64,000 nucleotides of DNA from assembly GCA_028285185.1 (NCBI GenBank), contig JANQQD010000255.1, positions 20,570-84,569 of the forward strand. The letters are read 5' to 3'. The first letter of the stretch is position 1. Every line of letters starts with the position of its first letter. The position numbers and the translations under genes are program-made. The DNA comes from Anaerolineae bacterium. Lineage in GTDB: Bacteria > Pseudomonadota > Alphaproteobacteria > DSM-16000 > Inquilinaceae. The notes below the pieces were generated by a model. That model made no database searches and was not told the DNA's origin. It was given only the letters and a program-made list of their open reading frames with translations. This document shows, in pieces, positions 54,057-62,895 of this stretch.

Positions 54057-55103
54057 ATGTTTAACTGCGCCAAAGATGTGCGTGCGTACCACGACCAGGA
54101 AGTGACCCTGCCCAAGAGCGAGCAGGATGCGATGCGCGACCGCCGCGACTCCAACCGGACGCGTCTGCGGAACGGGCTAGATAAGGCCGGCAAGCCCAAG
54201 CCGATCGAGTTCGTCAAACAGGGCAGCTACGCTATGAAGACGATGTGCCGCGACCCCGACAACGACTATGACATCGACGATGGAGTCTACTTTCACAAGA
54301 AGGATCTGGTCGGCGATCGCGGGGCCGAGATGACGTCCCTACAGGCGCGCTGGATGGTGCGCGATGCGGTCGACGACGGCAAGTTCAAGCGTGCGCCTGA
54401 GGTGCGGTCGAACTGCGTGCGTGTCTTCTACGAGAAGGGTTACCATGTCGATCTGCCGGTCTACCGCCGCGTCGTCACTGACACTATCTTCGGCGAAGAG
54501 GTGCATTACGAGCTGGCGGCGAGCAGCGGCTGGAAGCGGTCCGACGCCCGCGATGTGTCGGACTGGTACGAGGACCAGCGCGCCGCATCCGCCAACGGCA
54601 TCCAGCTGCGCCGCATCAATCGCGACCTGAAGAAATACGCCCGCAGCCGCTATAGCTGGCGCGGCTCGATCCTTAGTGGCTTTGGCATCTCGGTTCTGAC
54701 GACCGAGAAGTTTCGCGCTAACGACCGCGAGGATCGTGCGCTCTATGACACCATGGTTGCCATCCGCGATCGGCTGAACTGGAACCTCGTCGTCGCCCAC
54801 CCGGTGACGCCAGGCGACACCATCACCAGCGGGTCCGACGACGCCAAGGCGCGCCGTTTTCGCGAGAAACTGACTGAGGCGATCGACACGCTCGAGCCGC
54901 TGTTCGACGCCGACTGCACGCGCGAGAAAGCACTTAAGTGCTGGGACAAGGTGTTCGCCACAACCTTCTTCAGCGAGCGCCTGGAGGAGGAGCAGCGCGC
55001 ATCCGTGGCTGCTCCCGCTATCATCAGTTCCGCTGCCCTGCTGAGCACAACGGCGGCGGCGGCCAGCGCAGTCAGCAGCGCCGGCGGCGGCCGCCATGCC
55101 TAA
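54057..55103 (+). CDS. CBASS cyclic nucleotide synthase (DncV-like CD-NTase)
   Basis: I start at the ATG at 54057, six bases after AAAGGA. The 348-residue protein has the nucleotidyltransferase motif GS at 56-57 (KQGSYAMKT), the catalytic pair D72/D74 in DNDYDID, and the third Asp near residue 132 (HVDLPVY). The clade is that of DncV, which makes 3',3'-cGAMP. The tail is Ala-rich and ends in GGGRHA with a small last residue, as needed for conjugation by Cap2. It overlaps the Cap2 gene by 8 bp. Confidence 0.92.
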   Translation: MFNCAKDVRAYHDQEVTLPKSEQDAMRDRRDSNRTRLRNGLDKAGKPKPIEFVKQGSYAMKTMCRDPDNDYDIDDGVYFHKKDLVGDRGAEMTSLQARWMVRDAVDDGKFKRAPEVRSNCVRVFYEKGYHVDLPVYRRVVTDTIFGEEVHYELAASSGWKRSDARDVSDWYEDQRAASANGIQLRRINRDLKKYARSRYSWRGSILSGFGISVLTTEKFRANDREDRALYDTMVAIRDRLNWNLVVAHPVTPGDTITSGSDDAKARRFREKLTEAIDTLEPLFDADCTREKALKCWDKVFATTFFSERLEEEQRASVAAPAIISSAALLSTTAAAASAVSSAGGGRHA

Positions 55104-56934
55104 GGCCGGTCTCGCGCTCGATTGGCAACGGGCAGCGCTCCTGCTCGAAGCGACCCTGCGCGAGCGGGCGGGGCAGGTGCCCGAGCGCCTCGACCGCGCG
55201 ACGATCTCCAGCGACTATCCCGGCCGTGATTGGATCGTCGCCGCCTGGCGGATCAGCGTGGTGTTTTCCGACGGAGTAACCCGCCGAATCGACCTTGTGG
55301 CCGGCGCGCAGTTTCCGGCGACGCCCGTCAGGACCGCGCTAGTCGACCATCCAGAGCCTATGACCTGGCCGCACGTCGAGAGCGACGGCATCCTGTGCCT
55401 GTTACCGAACCTGGCCGAGTGGGATCCCGATGATCCCTCCGAGGTCGCAATGAATTTACTAAACCGCTCGGTCCGGCTGGTCGAGGAGCTGCTGGAGGGC
55501 ACCATTGTCGAGCGTGACTTCCGCGAGGAATTTGTCACCTACTGGGGTTACCGGGTGCATTCGCAAGGTGAAAACCTATACAGCCTGGTCGCGCCCGAGC
55601 CGCCTTCGCGCATGGTGCGTGTGTGGCGCGGCAAGGGTCTCGAGGTTGCCGGGGAGGACGAGGACGCGATTGCGAAATGGGTGTGTCACCGCTTTGGCAA
55701 CAAGACTCCGGTGGAGACGGAAGCGGCCGCGTTCCTCTGGCTCGACGCACCACTGCTTCCTGATGAATATCCGGAGACGGCGGCCGATCTGTATCATTTG
55801 GCAGAGCGGATCGATGGCGAAGCGAGAACGACCTTGGAGCAGGCGGCGAAAGGTGAGCCCGACGAGGTGCTGGCGCTGCTCGGCGCTATTGGACGCGGTG
55901 GCGCTGCGTCGATCGGGGTGAAGGCGTTTAACCCAAAGCGGCGCAAGGGCCGGCCGCGTGCGCCCGACAACCCCCTCTCCATGGGATTCCGGCCTCGCCA
56001 TACCCCGGAGCCGCTGCTGCTCGGCCGCTTTTTCGGCGCGCTTCCGGTCATCAGGACCCTTGTGCAGCGCGCCGATGCCGACTGGGTGCATGGGCGGGGT
56101 AAGGATGCCCGCACCTGCCGGCTGCTCGGCACGACGGTCGCGGTGATCGGCTGCGGTTCGGTCGGGGCGCCGGTCGCCTGCGCGCTCGCCCAAGCGGGCG
56201 TCGGTCGCCTCATCCTGATCGATCCCGAGCTGTTGACCTGGCCTAACGTCGGGCGCCATCCGCTCGGTGCCACTGCCGTAGGGCGCAACAAGGCCGAAGC
56301 CTTGGCCGAACGGCTGCAGGCCGACTTTCCGCATTTGAGAGTCGAACACCGCGCTTGCGACCTACAGCATTTGATGGCGCACAACCAGGATCTGCTCGGA
56401 GTGGCCGATATTATCGTCGCTGCGACCGGAAACTGGGTCGCCGAAAGCGCGCTCAATCGCTGGCATGTCCGGCACGGGCGCGGACGACCCATTGTCTACG
56501 GGTGGACCGAGACGCATGCTTGCGCTGGTCATGCGGTCGCCATCGGCCAAAGGGGCGGCTGCCTGCAATGTCACATCGGGCGCACCGGCGCGCCAGAGCT
56601 TACGGCAGTGGAGTGGCCAGACGGCGGCGACATCGCCCACGAAGAGCCAGCCTGCGGCGCGCACTATCAACCCTATGGGCCGGTGGAACTTGCCTACGTG
56701 AATGCAATGATTGCGGAAGTCGCGATAGACTGCCTTCTCGATCCACCTACGCAATCTTTCAGTCGCGCATTCGTCGCGTCGTCGCGCCGCATCGCGTCAC
56801 TTGGCGGGCGGCTGACCGAAGGCTGGCGCTCTGCTTTTAGCGAAGTTGAAGAGGGTGTTCTGACGATCGATCGGCCCTGGCCTTCTGTTAGGTGCGCAGC
56901 TTGCGGGCCTGGGTGTCTCGACAAAGCTGTCTAA
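55096..56934 (+). CDS. cap2: CBASS ancillary protein Cap2 (E1-E2 ubiquitin-ligase-like fusion)
   Basis: The 612-residue protein has an N-terminal E2-like domain with a probable catalytic cysteine in HVESDGILCLLP (C101) and a C-terminal ThiF/E1 domain with VIGCGSVGAPVA (352-357) for ATP binding and a likely catalytic cysteine in HEEPACGAHYQPYG (C520). Cap2 conjugates the C terminus of the CD-NTase to targets and primes its activity. Cysteine pairs near 489-492 and 603 may bind zinc. No Cap3 gene follows. Confidence 0.92.
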   Translation: MPKAGLALDWQRAALLLEATLRERAGQVPERLDRATISSDYPGRDWIVAAWRISVVFSDGVTRRIDLVAGAQFPATPVRTALVDHPEPMTWPHVESDGILCLLPNLAEWDPDDPSEVAMNLLNRSVRLVEELLEGTIVERDFREEFVTYWGYRVHSQGENLYSLVAPEPPSRMVRVWRGKGLEVAGEDEDAIAKWVCHRFGNKTPVETEAAAFLWLDAPLLPDEYPETAADLYHLAERIDGEARTTLEQAAKGEPDEVLALLGAIGRGGAASIGVKAFNPKRRKGRPRAPDNPLSMGFRPRHTPEPLLLGRFFGALPVIRTLVQRADADWVHGRGKDARTCRLLGTTVAVIGCGSVGAPVACALAQAGVGRLILIDPELLTWPNVGRHPLGATAVGRNKAEALAERLQADFPHLRVEHRACDLQHLMAHNQDLLGVADIIVAATGNWVAESALNRWHVRHGRGRPIVYGWTETHACAGHAVAIGQRGGCLQCHIGRTGAPELTAVEWPDGGDIAHEEPACGAHYQPYGPVELAYVNAMIAEVAIDCLLDPPTQSFSRAFVASSRRIASLGGRLTEGWRSAFSEVEEGVLTIDRPWPSVRCAACGPGCLDKAV

Positions 56935-57305
56935 CGCTGCGCCGAGATCGAGCTTCCAAACCTCAGCCGGCCAGCAACAGCGTTGAGCTGGGCGTGCTTC
57001 AAGCGCTAAATAGGCTTTGCAACGATATCTTACTGCGTTCTGCCGACGGACATTTTTAGGATTTCGCTAAAGGCGCCTCAAACGACCGAAATGGGAACGC
57101 GAAGCGGACATAGAAGCTGGGTAGCACGCATGTCGGCTCTGGGCCGGAAGCGCCGAATCTCCTAGCTTGGCAGCACGTCGGCTCTGGGCTCTATCCTGCC
57201 ATTCGCTGCACAACGCACGAACGACCGCTCCTGGCCGATTAGAGACACTTCGTTGAGTCAGCATGACGAAGGCGCACGGCAGCTTGTGCCACCGCGCGCG
57301 AAATT
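56935..57305. other. Gene-free region after CBASS (371 bp)
   Basis: No supported gene. It has an AT-richer part around 57000-57070 and two near copies of GTCGGCTCTGGGC (57130-57142 and 57178-57190). No Cap3-like frame, terminator or att site was seen. The convergent ParB gene ends at 57306. Confidence 0.45.
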
Positions 57306-59042
57306 TCAGGCGGGCTTGAACAGGCTCTTGGCCTTGCCCCAGGCCCCCGCGATGCCGATGCCGCCGTTCTGGGTGTAGGCCTTGAAGGGGAAGGCCATGT
57401 AGTTGGGCAGCCAGCCTTCGACCTTTTTACGGTCGTTGCTGCCGGTGAGGCAGTCGCGGATGATCTGCTTTTGAACCTTGCCGGTGGCAGTGAGGTTGCC
57501 GTCGGCGACCCGCTTGCCCGCCACCTGTTTCACCATGGCGTTGATCACGGTCTTGTCCTTCAAGAGATCGAAGAAGGCCGCGTCCGGCTCCCAGGTCTCG
57601 GCCATGTCTACCTTGAGGTGGTTGCCCAGGGCCTCGACCACCGCGGTCCCGGACTCCAGGGTCTCGGCCATGACAAAGGCGAGCACGCGGGCGACCTGCT
57701 CGTCGGAGAGCGTCAGAAGGACGGCAAAGACCTGCGCCGTGCGGTAGTCGTCGCCGTTGCACCGCGTCACGGTATAGCCATGCTGCGGCAGGTCCAGGGG
57801 CTTCAAGACCTCCCTGCGTTCCGCCTCGAAGGCGGCCTGTGCCTTGCTCGCGGCGAGGCTCTTACCGATGGCCTCGTTGGATGGTTTCTGCGGTTCGGCA
57901 GTCACCATCCAAAGTGCCGAGCCAGCAATAGCATGGGCAACCATGAGCCGCAGGGCAACGCCGGGATGGTCCAGCAGTTTCCGCCGCACGGCGGCGTGGC
58001 GGTGCAGTTCGAGGTAGTTCTGCATCGCCTTGGTGATCTCGGGCCGTGCGGCCTTGGCCTCGCCGTCTGTCTCCCCGCTCGCCACCGCGTCCCGGGCCTT
58101 GCGCCTGTGCCGGGCCTCCTTCTCGGTCAGATAGCCCGCGTGGACCTCGACCTCGCCCCGGTGAGAGACAGCGATGTAGACGCGACCGCCCGCCTCCTTG
58201 GACGTGGCCTCGTGTTCCCAGGTCTGGAAGCGTTCGCCGGGTTCGAGGATTTCGACCTCGGCCCAACCCTCGGCCAGAAGCGCATCGCGCTTGGCCGCGA
58301 TGGCCCGGTTTTGCAGGGTCCAGAAGAGGTCTGGGTCGGCGAAGTAGGCCCATTCTCCGAAGAGGTCGGACACGATCTGGCCGCTGTAGTCCTCAAGCAG
58401 AAAGAGCGCGGCCTCGGTCGATATCTCCTGGCCGCCGAAGAGCCACTGCTTCAACTGCCACGCACGCGGCGTGTGCTGCTCCGGGTCCTCGAAAAGCGCC
58501 AGCCAGTCTTTCTGCTGGGCCTTGGTGGCCAGGGTCAGGTGGCGGACTGTCTCCGCGTCGATCTCTTCGTGGCGGTAGGCCTCCCTGATCTTGGGCAGCA
58601 GGTTGCCAAGCGCCAAGCGGCGCTTCACCATGACCTCGGTGATGCCGAAGGTCTCGGCGATCTCAGGAATGGTCTTGCCCGCCTTGGTGAGCTTCACGAA
58701 GGTCTCGTACTGGCTCATCTCGTCCGGGTCGAGGCGGGCGAGGTTCTCGATCAGCGAGGCTTCCAGCGCCGCCGCGTCGTCGCCCGGTGCCATGACGGCG
58801 CAGGGCAGGGTCTCGACCTCCCCCGCCTCCTCGGCCACAGCCTTGGCCGCGAAGTAGCGCCGCCGCCCGGCAACGATCTCGAAGGATTGGTCGTCGCCGT
58901 TGGGCCTGACCAACAGGGGCACGAGCACGCCGCGCGCCTTCACGCTGGGCAGGATGTCGGAGACATCCGGGACTTTCTTGCCGTGGCGCATGTTCACGGC
59001 GGCGACTTTCAACTTGCCGATCTCGATATGCTGCAGTTCCAT
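57306..59042 (-). CDS. ParB/RepB/Spo0J-family partition protein
   Basis: The 578-residue protein begins with a ParB N-terminal domain (PLLVRPNGDDQSFEIVAGRR, ENLARLDPDEMSQYE) and a helix-turn-helix at about 122-145 (GKTIPEIAETFGITEVMVKR). The long C-terminal part (from about 200) is unlike classical chromosomal ParB and is shared by ICE and plasmid ParB proteins. No ParA is encoded in the window. It may bind element DNA, stabilise it or regulate genes. The upstream gap of 126 bp contains a possible regulatory hairpin. Confidence 0.85.
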   Translation of the reverse strand: MELQHIEIGKLKVAAVNMRHGKKVPDVSDILPSVKARGVLVPLLVRPNGDDQSFEIVAGRRRYFAAKAVAEEAGEVETLPCAVMAPGDDAAALEASLIENLARLDPDEMSQYETFVKLTKAGKTIPEIAETFGITEVMVKRRLALGNLLPKIREAYRHEEIDAETVRHLTLATKAQQKDWLALFEDPEQHTPRAWQLKQWLFGGQEISTEAALFLLEDYSGQIVSDLFGEWAYFADPDLFWTLQNRAIAAKRDALLAEGWAEVEILEPGERFQTWEHEATSKEAGGRVYIAVSHRGEVEVHAGYLTEKEARHRRKARDAVASGETDGEAKAARPEITKAMQNYLELHRHAAVRRKLLDHPGVALRLMVAHAIAGSALWMVTAEPQKPSNEAIGKSLAASKAQAAFEAERREVLKPLDLPQHGYTVTRCNGDDYRTAQVFAVLLTLSDEQVARVLAFVMAETLESGTAVVEALGNHLKVDMAETWEPDAAFFDLLKDKTVINAMVKQVAGKRVADGNLTATGKVQKQIIRDCLTGSNDRKKVEGWLPNYMAFPFKAYTQNGGIGIAGAWGKAKSLFKPA

Positions 59043-59069
59043 CGTTTCATCCTCCTTCTGGGGGGTTAA

Positions 59070-59115
59070 GGACCCTTCCCGGCGATGCCGCTCCGATTGG
59101 CTCTGGGAAGGGTCC
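59070..59115. repeat. 11-bp inverted repeat upstream of ParB gene
   Basis: GGACCCTTCCC at 59070-59080 and GGGAAGGGTCC at 59105-59115 form a perfect inverted repeat with a 24-base spacer. It lies in the 126-bp gap between the ParB and DUF2958 genes. It may be an operator or terminator stem, and no T-run follows. Confidence 0.5.
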
Positions 59116-59168
59116 CGCGCTCGCGCGCTCTGTCATCGCCGCTGTCGGCGAAATCTCGTTTCCTGGGG

Positions 59169-59561
59169 TCATGACCGCCGCCGTTTTTCGGCGTCCAGCG
59201 CCGCTGCGGCCTGCGCCAGAGTGCGGGTCGCCTCGGTGATGCCGCCGGCCTGCCGGGCGGCCTCGGCGTAGACGGAAATCGGGAAGCGGCCCTCGAAGTG
59301 GAGATCGCGCTCGATGCAGAGCCCCAAGCGGCCTTGGACGCTTTCGAGTCCCGACAGACGGACGTAGCCCAGTTCCGGGAACCCCATGCCGAGGTCGCAG
59401 AGCCCGAAGAGGATGTCGTTGTCCTCCGCGCTCATCTCGGTGATCAGCCAGGTGGCCGCGCCGCAGGGATCGAAGAACTTCACCACGGGCTTGTGGTCGG
59501 CCCCTTCATTCTCCCAATTGGCCAGCAGCCTCGCCTTGATGTCGTCCGTCATGAGTTGCAT
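59169..59561 (-). CDS. DUF2958 family protein
   Basis: The 130-residue protein has the DUF2958 pattern: KFFDPCGAATWLITEMSAED, FGLCDLGMGFPELGYVRLS and LGLCIERDLHFEGRFPISVYA. It is common beside ParB and ArdC genes in mobile elements; function unknown. A start at 59552 is also possible. A short gene of 67 codons and ArdC lie upstream on the same strand. Confidence 0.85.
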   Translation of the reverse strand: MQLMTDDIKARLLANWENEGADHKPVVKFFDPCGAATWLITEMSAEDNDILFGLCDLGMGFPELGYVRLSGLESVQGRLGLCIERDLHFEGRFPISVYAEAARQAGGITEATRTLAQAAAALDAEKRRRS

Positions 59562-59576
59562 GGCTCGCCCCTTCCC

Positions 59577-59780
59577 TCAGAACAGGTCCAGTTGGTTGCG
59601 GGCGGTCTCATCGAAGAGGCCGATGTCGAGTGGCTTCTGCTCGCGGCGCGGCACAAGGGGCGCGGCCACCAGGAGGGCCAAGCGCTCCCGTTGGGTAACC
59701 GGGCGGATGCCGGGTACAAGCAGTCGCTTGCCCTGCTTGGTGGTCTCGGTCTCGACGGGAGGAGTCGGGTGCTCGGTCAT
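59577..59780 (-). CDS. Small hypothetical protein in the ArdC operon
   Basis: A 67-residue basic protein with no recognisable domain (ends in DIGLFDETARNQLDLF). It overlaps the ArdC stop by 4 bp and lies 15 bp before the DUF2958 gene, so it is in one operon with them. The overlap and the coherent codon use make it a plausible real gene. Confidence 0.5.
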   Translation of the reverse strand: MTEHPTPPVETETTKQGKRLLVPGIRPVTQRERLALLVAAPLVPRREQKPLDIGLFDETARNQLDLF

Positions 59781-60688
59781 GCCGCCCGCTCCCCCGCCGT
59801 CTCGTCCGGGCGGAAGGCCAGCAGGAAGTCGGCGGCTTTCGAGGCCTGGCTGGCGGCGCGGAAAATCGCCCGGTTGTCTTCGCGGACGACGTCCAGCCAG
59901 GAGCCGATGTAGTCGGCGTGGCGCACGGTCGGCACGATGCCGAGCGAGGCACAGAGGAAGGCGCTGGCCATCTCGGCGACCAGTTCCTCGCGGGCATACT
60001 TGCCGGAGCCGAAGCGCCCGGACAGGTCGCGGTCCAGCCGCGAAGCGTGGCCGGTCCAGTGGCCAAGCTCATGGAAGCACGTGCGGTAGAAGTTGATTTG
60101 CTCGAAGAAGGCCGGTTGCGGCGGGACCTGGATATAGTCCTCGACGGGCGCATAGTAGGCGCGGCTGCCGCCGCTGCGGAAGTCGGCCCCGGTCGCCTGG
60201 ATCAGGCTTTCGGCCTGGGGCACAATCTCCCGTTCGGGCAACGGCTGCGCGCCTGCCTGGGCGGTCTCGGGCAGGCCCTCGCACTGCGCCACATTGAACA
60301 CTGTGTAGCGTTTCAGGAAGGGCACGGCTTCCGGTTCCTTGCCCACCTCCCGGGCGCGCTTGCGCTCGGCCTTGGGAATGAAGCGGTCGGCATAGCAAAC
60401 GGTCGTGCCGCGCTGGCCCTTGCGCACCGAGCCGCCCATCGCCTGGGCCTGCCGGAAGGTCAGCCAGTTCTGGGTCGGGTAGCTCTCGGCGATGACCGCG
60501 CCCCAGAGGATCAGGATGTTGATCCCGGAATAGGTGTTGGCCGTGCGGGCGTTCCGGGGAAGCCCTAACCCGGCCTTGGCGCCGGGCGTGCCCCAGGGCT
60601 GCACCCAGGGCACACGGCCCGCTTCCAACTCGGCAATGATCCTGTCGGTCACCTCCTGGTACACCGTCTCCCGCTTGCGCTCCGCCAT
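59777..60688 (-). CDS. ArdC-family antirestriction / zincin protein
   Basis: The ATG at 60688 (MAERKRETVYQEVTDRIIAE) starts a 303-residue protein with an N-terminal ssDNA-binding-like ArdC domain (VPWVQPW, RNARTANTYSGINILILW) and a C-terminal zincin site CFHELGHWTGH (H206, E207, H210) with a downstream helix containing YAREELVAEMASAFL. ArdC proteins protect incoming DNA from restriction or act as DNA-linked proteases. It starts about 90 bp from structured repeat copy A, which lies upstream of its start. Confidence 0.9.
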   Translation of the reverse strand: MAERKRETVYQEVTDRIIAELEAGRVPWVQPWGTPGAKAGLGLPRNARTANTYSGINILILWGAVIAESYPTQNWLTFRQAQAMGGSVRKGQRGTTVCYADRFIPKAERKRAREVGKEPEAVPFLKRYTVFNVAQCEGLPETAQAGAQPLPEREIVPQAESLIQATGADFRSGGSRAYYAPVEDYIQVPPQPAFFEQINFYRTCFHELGHWTGHASRLDRDLSGRFGSGKYAREELVAEMASAFLCASLGIVPTVRHADYIGSWLDVVREDNRAIFRAASQASKAADFLLAFRPDETAGERAA

Positions 60689-60776
60689 CGGACAAACCTC
60701 CGCTCGCAAAACCTCGCGCGCCTTTCCCCGGAAGATCCCATGGGGCTGCGGCCACGCTCGTTCCCTAACTCGCGCG

Positions 60777-60960
60777 CCTGACCCCAGGGAGTGGGGTGGG
60801 CGGCGAAGAGCGACCGGTTAGGCCCAGCGAGAGAGGCGGGCCGCACCCGTCAGGGCCGGAAGGAGGAACGACTGGAGGACTTGGGGGCGCAGCGCCCAAG
60901 TTGCGGCACGCCGCGCTGGGCCTATAAGGGAGTGCCGCCCACCCCACTCCCTGGGTCAGG
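60777..60960. repeat. Structured palindromic element, copy A
   Basis: The 184-bp element is bounded by nearly perfect inverted arms at 60777-60804 and 60934-60960 (one-base bulge). Inner stems are TAGGCCCAGCG at 60819-60829 with 60914-60924, and ACTTGGG at 60879-60885 with CCCAAGT at 60895-60901. A diverged copy lies at 62531-62685, with about 3 differences in the 86 bases after 60796. The second copy keeps the stems. It is upstream of ArdC. It is not coding, because the copies differ by frame-breaking indels. Confidence 0.7.
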
Positions 60961-61033
60961 AAAAAACAACTTCATCGCGCAGCGATGGCCATAGCTGCGC
61001 CTAAGAGATCACTGAGCCAATGTGGCCAGATGA

Positions 61034-62236
61034 GTGTTCGGCCACACAACGAGGAGACATACCGTGAGCGTTGAAGACCTTCATGTTGATCCAGAGGCAG
61101 CAGTCCACACCACGCTTGGAGCCATTTTCTTTTCGATGGAGCTCAGTCGCTCGACTTGGTTGATCACGTCCTTGTTGCCGGGTGGCGGAGAGAAGATGTC
61201 AAAGCACTCCCTGCGCGCCGGCGATGTTAAAGGCCTGATGGATCGGCTCACGCCCCTCCAGGAGAAGGCTCTCAAGCGAACGGGCCTGGTGTTCTCCTTT
61301 GTCGCCATACAGGAGGCCGGCCTGGATGGCTTCTGGCTTCATCGCGTCCTGCAGCGGGAAGGTATCGAGAGCCACGTTGTCGATGCCGCATCGATTGCCA
61401 CCTCGCGGCGGCGGCGGCGTGCCAAGACGGATCGGCTCGACGGCGAGACGCTTCTGCGTAGCTTGCTCGCTTACAAGCGGGGCGAGCCCCGCGTCTGCGC
61501 CATGGTCCGCCCGCCCAGCCCTGAAGAGGAGGATCGGCGCCGCAACAGCCGCGAGCGCAGGACGCTGATCGCGGAGCGCGTCAAGCTGGTGAACCGGATC
61601 AAAGGCCTGCTGTACTGTCAGGGCGTTGTAGGCTTTGAACCGCTCAAGCGCGATCGCCGGCAGCGTTTCGATGCGTTGAAGACCGGCGATGGACGGCCAT
61701 TGCCACCTCATTTGAAGGCCGAGATCAGCCGGACGCTCGATCGGATTGAATTGCTCCTCGAGCAGATCAAGGCTGTGGAGGCCGCGCGCGACAGGCTGGT
61801 CACCGCGGCTCCAGAGCGTGAGGGCGTTCAGGCACGGGCCGCCACCTTGATGCGGTTGAGAGGCGTCGGACCGGACTTTGCGGAGGTACTGTGGTCGGAG
61901 GGACTTTTCCGACATTTTGATAATCGGCGGCAACTTGCCTCCTACGCGGGGCTGACGCCGACGCCGTGGCAGAGCGGCTCTATCAGCCGCGAGCAAGGTG
62001 TGTCGAAGTCCGGCAACCCGCGCCTCCGGACGATCATGGTTCAACTCTCCTGGTTCTGGCTTCTGTATCAGCCGGAATCAACGTTGTCGCGCTGGTTTCA
62101 CGAGCGCGTCAAGCTGGATGGCGGCCGTCGCCACAAACCAGCGATCATCGCGCTTGCCAGAAAACTGCTTATCGCACTTTGGAAGTTCGTGCGTGATGGC
62201 GTTGTGATCGAAGGGGCTGTCATGAAGCAGGCCTAA
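61034..62236 (+). CDS. IS110-family transposase
   Basis: The start may be at 61034, or at a later in-frame ATG (61136). The 400-residue frame has the DEDD (RuvC-like) N-terminal domain, with FFSMELSRSTWLITSL and KTDRLDGETLLRSLLAYKRG, and a C-terminal transposase_20 region with the conserved serine area (LRGVGPDFAEVLW, LASYAGLTPTPWQSGSIS, GVSKSGNPRLRTIMVQ). Members use a bridge RNA to choose targets. The gene is intact. Confidence 0.9.
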   Translation: MFGHTTRRHTVSVEDLHVDPEAAVHTTLGAIFFSMELSRSTWLITSLLPGGGEKMSKHSLRAGDVKGLMDRLTPLQEKALKRTGLVFSFVAIQEAGLDGFWLHRVLQREGIESHVVDAASIATSRRRRRAKTDRLDGETLLRSLLAYKRGEPRVCAMVRPPSPEEEDRRRNSRERRTLIAERVKLVNRIKGLLYCQGVVGFEPLKRDRRQRFDALKTGDGRPLPPHLKAEISRTLDRIELLLEQIKAVEAARDRLVTAAPEREGVQARAATLMRLRGVGPDFAEVLWSEGLFRHFDNRRQLASYAGLTPTPWQSGSISREQGVSKSGNPRLRTIMVQLSWFWLLYQPESTLSRWFHERVKLDGGRRHKPAIIALARKLLIALWKFVRDGVVIEGAVMKQA

Positions 62237-62521
62237 ACCAGAGATCGACTTGCCCCTATCTGCCGGGATCGATCGAACCCGGCCGATCCAGGGCGGACGA
62301 ACCTACCACCCCACATGGCTTGAAACGCCGACCGGAAGACTGGTCCCGTCCCCCTGAGCCTTACCCGACGAAAGCGGGATGTTGGTGCAGCTGCCAGAGC
62401 AGCGACCGTATGTGAGCTTGGACTGGTGAGAAAGCTCACCAAGCCATGGAGACAGGCTCAGACCTTGGATCCGGATACAAGAAGGATGCGTGAATGAACG
62501 AACGGCCTTGACCAGAGCTCC
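62237..62521 (+). ncRNA. Candidate structured RNA of the IS110 element (bridge RNA)
   Basis: The 285-bp non-coding stretch after the transposase contains a hairpin around GGATCG (62268-62285) and a longer stem near 62416-62444 with GGTGAG and CTCACC around AAAG. IS110-type elements carry a bridge RNA in a flanking non-coding end, and IS1111-type members carry it downstream of the gene. The assignment rests on position and stems only; the two guide loops cannot be recognised by eye. Confidence 0.4.
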
Positions 62522-62530
62522 CCCATGTGA

Positions 62531-62685
62531 GCGGGGTGGGCGGCGAAGAGCGACCGGCTAGGCCCAGCGAGAGAGGCGGGCCGCACCTGTGAGGGCCGGA
62601 AGGAGGAACGACTGGAGGACCCGGTACGCAGTGCCGGGTTGCGGCGCGCCGCGCTGGGCCTATAAGGGAGCGCCGCCCACACCGC
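62531..62685. repeat. Structured palindromic element, copy B
   Basis: This copy matches copy A (60777-60960) over most of its length. The arms are shorter (62531-62544 with 62672-62685, 13 of 14 matching), but TAGGCCCAGCG (62559-62569) and its partner (62652-62662) are kept. Where copy A has ACTTGGG and CCCAAGT, copy B has ACCCGG (62619-62624) and CCGGGT (62634-62639), so both arms changed together. It lies on the right of the IS110 gene. It is not coding. Confidence 0.68.
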
Positions 62686-62895
62686 GCACCGGGAAAGGCC
62701 AAACAAAGACGTCGCCGGCCGTCAGGGCGGCGGCCTTATGGCAAGCCAAACGGCTTGCCCCGCGCCAGGGGGCGTGACCTGGAGAGGACGAGACCCGCGC
62801 AAGCGGGGCTCGGCGGAGCTTGGCGAACGCTCGCGAGCCTAGCGGAGTAGGACCCGGTGACCGGCCTCAAGGCCGGTCAGGAGCCGTATCGCTTA
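62686..62895. other. Hairpin-rich stretch, 210 bp
   Basis: Three perfect hairpins follow: GGCAAGCC with GGCTTGCC at 62740-62759, CCCGC with GCGGG at 62794-62807 and TGACCGGCCT with AGGCCGGTCA at 62858-62879. The last lies just after the isochorismatase stop and may stop its transcript. No gene was seen. Confidence 0.5.

Larger units (their letters stand above)
60961..62530 (+). mobile_element. IS110-family element (ends approximate)
   Basis: A complete IS110-type transposase gene (61034-62236) occupies most of this stretch, which lies between the two copies of the palindromic element. IS110 elements have no terminal inverted repeats, so the exact ends cannot be placed. The stretch after the gene (62237-62521) is non-coding and structured. 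Confidence 0.55.

Noticed and set aside
57471..59069. A 532-codon open frame antisense to the ParB gene
   Set aside because: It mirrors the GC-rich ParB gene exactly, has no domain, and the ParB frame has clear family motifs. Long antisense frames are expected in DNA of this composition.
60841..60880. Resemblance of copy A/B core (CAGGGCCGGAAGGAGG) to the SRP RNA apical loop
   Set aside because: Only one side of the SRP loop consensus is similar and the opposite strand AGCAGCC part is missing; two copies beside an IS element also do not fit an SRP RNA gene.
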